Shown piece after piece: positions 51,235 through 57,996 of a stretch of 64,000 bases of DNA. Under the pieces are notes generated by a model that was given only the letters and a program-made list of their open reading frames with translations, was not told where the DNA came from and searched no databases. How positions within the stretch are numbered: the stretch's first letter is position 1; every line of letters starts with the position of its first letter. Made by a program: the position numbers and the translations under genes. Origin of the DNA: Dehalococcoidia bacterium (lineage in GTDB: Bacteria; Chloroflexota; Dehalococcoidia; Lucifugimonadales; UBA3495); the NCBI GenBank assembly GCA_003523055.1, contig DPHC01000005.1, forward strand, positions 147,698 through 211,697. The letters are read 5' to 3'.

Positions 51235-53715
51235 ATGGCAAAGAAAATTGGTTTCAAACTATCTTTACCTATAATGACCGCAGTCGTTATAGGCGTGTTG
51301 GCTTTAATGGTCAGCATGGGAATGTTCTCTGGCCAAAAAGTTGTAGCTAACGATATAGCACCTGAATTAGATGGAGTTAGAACTGGAGGCAGCCCATTGG
51401 CAGCCCCAGCAGCGGCACAAACTATGTCCGCTGGTGGAACATCTTCAGTAACGATTACTCCACCTGAAGTTGGTGCAACCGCAAAAATCGTTATAAGCAC
51501 TGGTACAGGAACAACCGCCATACTTGAAGGTGATATTATCACCCTCAGAATGGAAAGCGTTTTTGGAGTACCTACTTCGATAGCAACATCTGATATTATT
51601 ATGACATCTTCCACAGTGTCAAACGTATCTGGTGCCGCTAACGTAAGAGTTAACCCTAAAAACGTTACTGTGGAATTCACAGGGCAAAAACTAAACACCG
51701 CATTGATACACCTAGAGGTTCCAGACATGGACCCAACGACAGCTGGTTCTGGTGGTTCAATGATGTCAGGTTCACAGGGCATAGGAACTGCCTCGACTCT
51801 CGCGATTACGATCGGACAGTCTGCAGGTATTACTAACCCTACTGAAGCTGACTCTCCTACCGTAGGAGTATCCGCTAACTTAGCATCAGGCGCTGAGTAT
51901 GCTGGCATAATAACTACAGCCGGTACATCACTCCCACGAAAACTAACCTCAAGTACTACTGGTACTTCTAGAGGCGGTTCAGTGACTGTTACTGGTTATG
52001 GTTTCAAAAATTCAACAACAGCTACCGTCTGGTTGGACAGTAACAACAACAAGACCAGAGACGCTGGTGAAGTTGACTTAGCTGAAGCAGTTGTCGCATC
52101 TGATGACACCTTCTCAGCTACATTCAGCTTAGCTGTACCACCATTTTCTGTCAGCGCTACCAACTATGTCAGCGCAATTGACGGAAAAGGTTCAGTAACT
52201 AACGCTAACATTACTATAAGTGTGTCTGATAAAATTATTATCAGCCCTACTACAGCAGCAGTTGGCGAAACAATCCAAATTACCATGCAAGATTTCCCTG
52301 CAAGCCACTATGTAGTTTCAGGTGCAAATGGAGCAGTTAAATTTGGTTCAGTTAGTGCAACTGTTCAAAGCAACACAATCATTCAAGTAGGCGCTGATGG
52401 AAGTGCTGTATTTGACGTAACTATTCCAAACGCAGCAAGAACTGGTACGCAAGCAGTATATGTATATGCTGACGCAAACCAGGACTCTACTATTTCGGGA
52501 GCAAGTGCATCAGCTAATATAACTATTACTGGAGCAACTTTGACCGCAACACCTAACGCAATAGTTCCTAACCAAACTGTTAACTTACAAGGATCAGGCT
52601 GGACAGATGGTGGCTCTGCTACTATTAACGCAGCTTCTGATACTTCAGTAATTAGTTTGGGTGGTTCAACAACTGGTTTAAGAGCAACTGGAGCAGCAGC
52701 TATCAGTGCAATTAACGCCGGTAATGGATCAATCACCGTAGATAACGGCGGAAACTGGAGTGGCCCTGTGGTTATTCCAATGACAGCTGGATCTATGAAT
52801 GGTGGAACTCAAATATTAGAAGTAACTGACAACGGTGGACGAACTGGTAATGCTGAATTGACAATCGCTTCTAGAGCATTGGCTATTAGCCCAGCTTCCA
52901 GCGGGTTAGGTACTACTATTACAGTAGACGGTACTGGTTACCCAGCAGAGAACTCCTCAACTGGAGCTGCTACTGCACCAACAGTAACTATGACCTATTA
53001 CTATGGTTCATCCTCTAAGAATGTGGCTACATTCACCCCAGACGGAACAGGAGCATTTAGTGGAACATTTACAGTACCTTTGGATGCACCAATTCCATCT
53101 GATAACTTAGTAAAATCTGCATTTAGCTATACACCATCCGGTGGAGCAGCTACTACAGTTACTAATACTGTTTCCCATTCAGTACCAACCGCTAGCTTGA
53201 GCACTTCAGCTTCTGCAGGCGCAGCTGGTACTAAATTAACCATCACTGGCTCTGGATTTAAGGCTTACTCAACTGTAACTACTTTGACAGTAGGTGGAGT
53301 TGATGCACGACCTGCTCCAGTACCGGCAACAAATGGAAACGGCGAATTAACCACTGAGATCATGGTTCCTTCACTTGCTGTAGGTTCACATGCAATCAGT
53401 ATTACTATCGCTAGTACTACCGCAAGCGCTAACTTCTCAGTAACTTCCACTGGAATTTCTGCTGCAGCAAGTGACGCTATAGGTGATGCTATCGGTACAC
53501 CTGTCGGAGACAACCTCGTTAGAGTGTTCGCATTCGACAACGCTACTAAGGACTGGTCATTCTATGACCCATCCCCAGATTTGGCAGACGCTAATACTTT
53601 GGCCAACGTTGCAGCTGGTTCTGTATATTGGATAAAGACATTGGAAGACGCTACAGTAGCATTAAATGGAACTGACCGAGCATTGTATGCCGGTTGGAAC
53701 CTGGTATCTTATTAA
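51235..53715 (+). CDS. S-layer-like secreted protein with Ig/IPT-type repeats
   Basis: An 826-residue protein. Start MAKKIGFKLSLPIMTAVV is a signal peptide, with likely cleavage after VVA around residue 37. Repeats of about 90 residues, such as ISPTTAAVGETIQITMQDF and ISPASSGLGTTITVDGTGY, resemble IPT/TIG or Ig-like surface domains. The C-terminus, DRALYAGWNLVSY, resembles the GWNLV-type terminal domain of large secreted proteins in this bacterial group. The frame is open to 51184, but AAGGAG lies just before the ATG at 51235. It is Ala/Thr/Gly/Ser rich, with many C-ending codons, unlike its neighbours, consistent with high expression. Confidence 0.8.
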   Translation: MAKKIGFKLSLPIMTAVVIGVLALMVSMGMFSGQKVVANDIAPELDGVRTGGSPLAAPAAAQTMSAGGTSSVTITPPEVGATAKIVISTGTGTTAILEGDIITLRMESVFGVPTSIATSDIIMTSSTVSNVSGAANVRVNPKNVTVEFTGQKLNTALIHLEVPDMDPTTAGSGGSMMSGSQGIGTASTLAITIGQSAGITNPTEADSPTVGVSANLASGAEYAGIITTAGTSLPRKLTSSTTGTSRGGSVTVTGYGFKNSTTATVWLDSNNNKTRDAGEVDLAEAVVASDDTFSATFSLAVPPFSVSATNYVSAIDGKGSVTNANITISVSDKIIISPTTAAVGETIQITMQDFPASHYVVSGANGAVKFGSVSATVQSNTIIQVGADGSAVFDVTIPNAARTGTQAVYVYADANQDSTISGASASANITITGATLTATPNAIVPNQTVNLQGSGWTDGGSATINAASDTSVISLGGSTTGLRATGAAAISAINAGNGSITVDNGGNWSGPVVIPMTAGSMNGGTQILEVTDNGGRTGNAELTIASRALAISPASSGLGTTITVDGTGYPAENSSTGAATAPTVTMTYYYGSSSKNVATFTPDGTGAFSGTFTVPLDAPIPSDNLVKSAFSYTPSGGAATTVTNTVSHSVPTASLSTSASAGAAGTKLTITGSGFKAYSTVTTLTVGGVDARPAPVPATNGNGELTTEIMVPSLAVGSHAISITIASTTASANFSVTSTGISAAASDAIGDAIGTPVGDNLVRVFAFDNATKDWSFYDPSPDLADANTLANVAAGSVYWIKTLEDATVALNGTDRALYAGWNLVSY

Positions 53716-53733
53716 AGTAAGGCTAGGACATGT

Positions 53734-53770
53734 TTGTGCAGAAAATAAACAACAGAAATTTTCTGCACAA
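53734..53770 (+). other. 13-bp-arm intergenic hairpin between surface genes
   Basis: Arms start TTGTGCAGAAAAT with an 11-nt A-rich loop. The bases after the hairpin are GTGTGCCTCT, not a T-tract. It may stabilise the S-layer mRNA 3' end or partly attenuate transcription into the collagen-like genes. Confidence 0.7.
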
Positions 53771-53797
53771 GTGTGCCTCTAAAATTAGGAGGAATAG

Positions 53798-54415
53798 ATG
53801 AAAAAATTTAAAATCCTGGCCCTATTAGCTGTAATGGCGATTCTCTGGACGATCCCAGCAATGGCGTTCGCTCAAGAGGTTCCGCCTGCAGTGGTAATTG
53901 GAACAGCATCTAACAATGGAGTACCAGTCGCGGCTGGCACTACTATAACTGCTCACGTAAGTGGGTCAGATGTTGGATCTGCAAAAACCTCAGCTGGTGG
54001 CAAATTCCAAGTCACGGCTAAAGGGGTCAAAGGCGATACACTAACTTTTACAATTGGTGAAGCAACAGCTTCTGAATCTATAAAATTAGCTGATAATGGA
54101 GAAGTCTTGAGACAAGATCTTTCTGTTGGAGCTGGTAGTAGCGGGGCCGATGGATCCGCAGGTTCAAAAGGAGCTACAGGAGCTACAGGAGCTAAGGGAG
54201 ATTCCGGAGCTAAAGGAGACACTGGCGCTGCCGGTGCTGCTGGAGCCGCTGGACCTTCTGGTGCTGCTGGTGCTGCTGGACCTGCTGGAGCCGCTGGTGC
54301 TAATGGTGCCGACGGAACTAGTGGTGGTGGAAGCATGGGTATAATTGCTTTGATACTCGCTATCGTAGCAATAGTTGTAGCCGGCGCTGGATTCTTCATG
54401 AGAAAACAGAGCTAA
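53798..54415 (+). CDS. Membrane-anchored collagen-like stalk protein 1
   Basis: A 205-residue protein. A signal peptide ends near AMAFA (residue 25). A small beta domain (VVIGTASNNGVPVAAGTTITAHV, like carboxypeptidase-regulatory or Cna-B types) follows. From about residue 111 there are some 20 Gly-X-Y triplets, then IIALILAIVAIVVAGAGFFM as a C-terminal TM and a short basic tail RKQS. The head would project from the membrane on a collagen-like rod. AGGAGG precedes the ATG. Prolines in X/Y positions are few, so stability without hydroxylation is uncertain. Followed by a strong terminator. Confidence 0.82.
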   Translation: MKKFKILALLAVMAILWTIPAMAFAQEVPPAVVIGTASNNGVPVAAGTTITAHVSGSDVGSAKTSAGGKFQVTAKGVKGDTLTFTIGEATASESIKLADNGEVLRQDLSVGAGSSGADGSAGSKGATGATGAKGDSGAKGDTGAAGAAGAAGPSGAAGAAGPAGAAGANGADGTSGGGSMGIIALILAIVAIVVAGAGFFMRKQS

Positions 54416-54437
54416 TCTACCGAAATCACCAAGCAAG

Positions 54438-54472
54438 ATAGGGGCTTCCGATACGGAGGCCCCTATTTTTTT
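54438..54472 (+). terminator. Intrinsic terminator after collagen-like gene 1
   Basis: A 13-bp stem (one G-U pair) starts ATAGGGGCTTCCG, with loop ATA and a run of seven T. The A-rich left flank may allow some termination from the opposite strand too. Confidence 0.92.
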
Positions 54473-54475
54473 GTG

Positions 54476-54502
54476 TTGCGCAAGAGGCTGATCTGATACA
54501 AT
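54476..54502 (+). promoter_or_regulatory. Extended -10 promoter for collagen-like gene 2
   Basis: TTGCGC at 54476-54481, and TGATACAAT with -10 TACAAT at 54497-54502 (extended TGn). Spacer 15. It lies directly after the terminator, so gene 2 can be expressed on its own. Confidence 0.5.
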
Positions 54503-54529
54503 TTGATTAGGATGGGCAGGAGGACGGGA

Positions 54530-55315
54530 ATGAATAAATTGTTGAAACACTTCGCGGTTGCTGGTGTTGTGTGTGTATTTATTATGACGTCTCCCAATGT
54601 GAAGGCTGATGAACCGGGTACTGTAGTAATTAACTCAACTTTGTTCGAAAGTGCAACCGTAACTATTGATCCCGTTGAGGTATTCCCTGGGGCCAAAGTA
54701 ATGATAACTGGGACTAATTTTCCGAGCGACAGTCCGGTGAGCCAAGGGCATGTTTCATACCGGTATGGAGAATCTCAAACTCAATGCGAAGTCCTCGGAG
54801 GATATGAAGTTGGGATAGATAAAGGGTTTGTATTTGAGTTCCAAATCCCTTTACAAGCAGGGATTGGCGAACAGGAATATGTTTATTTAAATAGAGGGTG
54901 CGTGAAACCGGTTACAGATTATGTTCGTATACTTGTTTCAGCCTATGAAATACCCCAAGCCAACGTACAAATTGATGATAATGTAAACAAACTAGAACCT
55001 ACCGTAGTTCATGAACAATCTACAGATCCAGCGGTCACGATGTGGCAGCAAGGAGTAACTGGAAGGATTGGGCCCAAAGGTGATCAAGGAATAACTGGAC
55101 CAAAAGGTGAAACTGGCCAGAAAGGTGATACCGGCGAGAAAGGTAATATTGGTCTTAAAGGGGATATAGGACCGAAAGGTGATATTGGCCAGATTGGAGA
55201 AACAGGGCCACAAGGAGTTGTAGGACCAGCAATCGGGAGCACGATTGCTCTCATTCTGTCCATTGTGGCGCTAGTAGTAGCCATAAGTGGATTGATATCG
55301 AAAAGATGGATGTGA
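54530..55315 (+). CDS. Membrane-anchored collagen-like stalk protein 2
   Basis: A 261-residue protein. The ATG at 54530 has GGAGG upstream and begins MNKLLKHFAVAGVVCVF, a signal peptide ending near VKA (residue 27). An Ig/IPT-like domain spans roughly residues 35-135 with a single disulfide-type Cys pair (TQCEVLGG and RGCVKP). About 19 Gly-X-Y triplets, richer in Lys/Asp/Glu than in protein 1, lead to TM SIALILSIVALVVAISGLI-like and tail KRWM. The charged repeats favour heterotrimer or homotrimer formation. It is followed by a coupled third surface gene six bases away. Confidence 0.8.
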   Translation: MNKLLKHFAVAGVVCVFIMTSPNVKADEPGTVVINSTLFESATVTIDPVEVFPGAKVMITGTNFPSDSPVSQGHVSYRYGESQTQCEVLGGYEVGIDKGFVFEFQIPLQAGIGEQEYVYLNRGCVKPVTDYVRILVSAYEIPQANVQIDDNVNKLEPTVVHEQSTDPAVTMWQQGVTGRIGPKGDQGITGPKGETGQKGDTGEKGNIGLKGDIGPKGDIGQIGETGPQGVVGPAIGSTIALILSIVALVVAISGLISKRWM

Positions 55316-55321
55316 ACTAGG

Positions 55322-55900
55322 ATGAAGGGTAAGCTAAAAATAACTGTATTTTGTACTCTTGGTTTGGTTTTATTGTGTATTTCAGCTGGCCCTAAACAAG
55401 AATCAGTCCCCCCTCAACCCTTTTATGCAGATTTCTATACTGGAACAGTAAGAGTGCAGGGAACCATACCCGAATTACCGATAGTTCTTTACGCTTGTGT
55501 TGTAAGTTGTGACCGAGAAGGCTTTAAAAGCCGTACCATCGCAGTAGGTCCTGATGGGACCTACGATAATTTACACGTTGATCCGTCAAATAAAAAATAT
55601 TTGTATCAAATAGTGACATTTTATTTAGAAACCCCATTTGGAAATATAATGGCAAATGAACATGCAATTATGGAAGGAGCATTCAGCCGTAATAGGTTGG
55701 ACTTAACATTTTCTGACCCGGTACCAGTATTTGTGCCTGTAGTTATCCCAGATGAGATAATAGTTCCTGAAACAGAACTACCGAGTGTCGGAGGACCGAT
55801 GAATTTTATCAAGTATGTTAAATTCATCGGTTTTATAGGCGTCACTTTATGTTTATTAGGATTAGTGTTCGGGGTTAAAAGTACACGATACAGATGTTAA
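55322..55900 (+). CDS. Membrane-anchored surface protein without collagen repeats
   Basis: A 192-residue protein. A signal peptide spans about 1-22. A beta-rich head contains LYACVVSCDREGF and AVGPDGTYDNL. A proline-rich linker reads PVPVFVPVVIPDEIIVPETELPSVGG, TM FIKYVKFIGFIGVTLCLLGLV-like follows and the tail is KSTRYRC. The LPSVGG before the TM is reminiscent of LPxTG-type sorting signals, but no sortase is in view. SD is poor; coupling to gene 2 is likely. TAA shares TTAA with the opposite MBL gene. Confidence 0.7.
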   Translation: MKGKLKITVFCTLGLVLLCISAGPKQESVPPQPFYADFYTGTVRVQGTIPELPIVLYACVVSCDREGFKSRTIAVGPDGTYDNLHVDPSNKKYLYQIVTFYLETPFGNIMANEHAIMEGAFSRNRLDLTFSDPVPVFVPVVIPDEIIVPETELPSVGGPMNFIKYVKFIGFIGVTLCLLGLVFGVKSTRYRC

Positions 55901-56550
55901 TTTGATAAAATTTTGCCTTGCGGATTCAACACATTCAATTCCATATTAGCATTTTCCACGTTAGTTTTTGATAATGTTATGCGATTTTGTCTGGTTACTT
56001 CACTTTTACCTAATTTACTTAGGAACGGTTCTAGTTCTACATTATTGATGTCGGATCCTGGAGTATTGTATTGCATAGGAATAACGATTCCAGGTTCAAG
56101 ATCCTGAATAACTTGTAATATATCGTCAACTTCTAATGTATTTGGCCCCCCAACAGGAGTTAACAGGACGTCACAAGGACTCAACTCATCTATTTGGTTT
56201 GGAGTCAGAGGCTTTTTAATATCGCCTAAATGGCAAATATTGAGTCCTCCAATTTTGATATTGTATGCGATGTTACGATTTTCTACGTCTTCTTCATCTC
56301 CTAAAGGAGTCATTACGCCAGTGACGGAAATGCCAGCGTACTCATATTCTCCAGAAGAGTTAAATATCACCGGGTTACCAGATATTATTTCAGTATTATT
56401 ATGATAATCACTCACATTACTCACTGTTATTATTGATGATTTCAGATCATTCAATTCCAATCCTATGGAATCTGGGAATGGGTTGGTTATAGCCATTATT
56501 TCGTTGTCTCTGAGTTGAAAACATCCATGTCCGATCCATGTTATATCCAT
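55897..56550 (-). CDS. Metallo-beta-lactamase-fold hydrolase (UPF0173-like)
   Basis: A 217-residue MBL-fold protein. ITWIGHGCFQLRD and AITNPFPDSIG match the short cytosolic MBL group. ICHLGDIKKPLTP carries the His and Asp of the metal site. Function is unknown for most relatives. It lies two bases after bioY on the minus strand. Confidence 0.82.
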   Translation of the reverse strand: MDITWIGHGCFQLRDNEIMAITNPFPDSIGLELNDLKSSIITVSNVSDYHNNTEIISGNPVIFNSSGEYEYAGISVTGVMTPLGDEEDVENRNIAYNIKIGGLNICHLGDIKKPLTPNQIDELSPCDVLLTPVGGPNTLEVDDILQVIQDLEPGIVIPMQYNTPGSDINNVELEPFLSKLGKSEVTRQNRITLSKTNVENANMELNVLNPQGKILSN

Positions 56551-56552
56551 AA

Positions 56553-57143
56553 TTATCCTTTATGCATTTTGTTTACTTGGTTATATGTAAGTGGTATGAC
56601 AATAGCGACTAAAATTATTTTAATTAGGTCTCCTAGAATGAAAGGGAACAATCCATATTCAAAAGTAGTTCCCTCTGGAACCCAAAATGATAAGACTGCT
56701 AACCCGGGTATATAGATTAATGCATTACTTAGTATTAAAGAGGGTAGAATCCACGGCTTTTGAGCCCATCCGAGTTCTATTAATTTTCCGATCATGTATG
56801 CAGCTGGGATAAATCCTAAAATATACCCCCCTGTACTTAATTGCCAAATCAGTCCTGAGCCACCATTAGAGAATACTGGCAAAAAAGCTCCTTCAATAAT
56901 ATAGAGAATCATTACAGATGCGCCTCTTTTACTTCCTAAAAGGGCTCCAGTTAGCAATACTACGAATGTTTGAGCGGTTATTGGGACTGGGGTAAAGCCC
57001 AGGTTGATTCTGATTTGAGCAGATAAACTTACTATCAAGCTAAATATTATTACTAGTATTGCGTTCTTGAGAAAATCAATACTAGGTGAATATCTAGGTA
57101 TCATCCAGTCTACTAAAACCAAGTGGTTATTGTTGAGGTTCAT
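56553..57143 (-). CDS. bioY: Biotin transporter BioY
   Basis: A BioY-type S component with about six TM segments. INLGFTPVPITAQTFVVLLTGALLG and IYIIEGAFLPVF-like segments with GGYILGFIPAAYMIG are conserved. BioY alone or with a shared ECF module takes up biotin, needed for carboxylases. I use the ATG at 57143; a GTG at 57155 is also possible. No BirA box or riboswitch was seen. Confidence 0.9.
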   Translation of the reverse strand: MNLNNNHLVLVDWMIPRYSPSIDFLKNAILVIIFSLIVSLSAQIRINLGFTPVPITAQTFVVLLTGALLGSKRGASVMILYIIEGAFLPVFSNGGSGLIWQLSTGGYILGFIPAAYMIGKLIELGWAQKPWILPSLILSNALIYIPGLAVLSFWVPEGTTFEYGLFPFILGDLIKIILVAIVIPLTYNQVNKMHKG

Positions 57144-57175
57144 TTTGAGCTTCACTAATTAGAAATATGAACTTA

Positions 57176-57191
57176 ATTATAAACTATAAAC
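57176..57191 (-). promoter_or_regulatory. bioY -10 with tandem TATAAAC repeat
   Basis: Minus-strand TATAAT (57181-57176) lies next to a tandem 7-bp repeat TATAAAC (57178-57184, 57185-57191). It may be promoter or regulator-binding sequence. Confidence 0.35.
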
Positions 57192-57291
57192 TGCTTTGCT
57201 CATATTGAATTTGAAGGTAAATTATCCTATTTTTGAGGACTCAGTTATAATAATAGGATTAATAAATAATTAGAATAAATATAAACAATAA

Positions 57292-57978
57292 ATGGACGAT
57301 ATATATAATAATATAATTAAAGAGCCTTCAACTTCTGAAGAACTGATTGATGTTTTTAATAATAATGTTAAAAACGGTGAAGATTGGATCCTCAGCCTTT
57401 TACGTTTGATTTCTGTATGGACTTTACCTAGTGAAAATTATTTAGGTGTAGAATACAAATACTTAATTCTAGGAGAAGCTTTAGATTGGTTATCATTAGC
57501 AAACAGATTGTCTTTAGGCGTAAAAGAATATATTGATGAAAAAGAGCTAGAAAATTTATTGGTTAAAGGGAAATTGCCTGATAGATTTTTAACAGAGGAT
57601 TTTAAAACATTGTTAGGTCCTATCAAATATGGTTATTATTTGAATTATTGGTACGGAGTAGTAATAGAAGAAGCTATTCAAAACTCTATAGAGAAAGATG
57701 TTAGGAAGCGGCATATAGCTTTATGCTTTCAGGATAATGAAGATCTTTCAGAACAGGTATTCGAGCAATTGTATGGTATTAACAGAAAGACTTTAGTTAG
57801 AATTTTCATGAATGAGTTAAATAAAAACGATCATGCAAATATGTGTACCACAGAATTAACAGAATTTACTTATTGGTTACACAAATTACGTATTAATAAA
57901 TGGGACCCTGCTAGAGTTGCGAGCGATACAAAAAGAGGAATATTAGAATTAGAATCACTTAATATATATTCTTATTAA
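57292..57978 (+). CDS. Unknown helical protein preceding valS
   Basis: A 228-residue protein that looks mostly alpha-helical and has no signal, TM or Cys motif. Charged helices such as EKDVRKRHIALCFQDNEDLSEQVFEQ and a C-terminal KRGILELESL occur. I recognise no family. TATAAT lies at 57246-57251, and the leader of about 35 bases has no SD before the ATG. It is 18 bp before valS, so it likely shares its transcript. Confidence 0.7.
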   Translation: MDDIYNNIIKEPSTSEELIDVFNNNVKNGEDWILSLLRLISVWTLPSENYLGVEYKYLILGEALDWLSLANRLSLGVKEYIDEKELENLLVKGKLPDRFLTEDFKTLLGPIKYGYYLNYWYGVVIEEAIQNSIEKDVRKRHIALCFQDNEDLSEQVFEQLYGINRKTLVRIFMNELNKNDHANMCTTELTEFTYWLHKLRINKWDPARVASDTKRGILELESLNIYSY

Positions 57979-57996
57979 GATAGAACAGGAAAAAAT

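Noticed and set aside
54164..54550. Ser-rich minus-strand ORF opposite the collagen-like gene
   Set aside because: The low-complexity Ser run is the antisense of Gly-X-Y codons. It also crosses a terminator.
57176..57291. BirA box or riboswitch before bioY
   Set aside because: No biotin-operator half-sites or riboswitch-like conserved stems were seen, only an AT-rich promoter region.
57979..57996. T-box leader before valS
   Set aside because: Only 18 bases separate valS from the preceding gene, far too few for a T-box.
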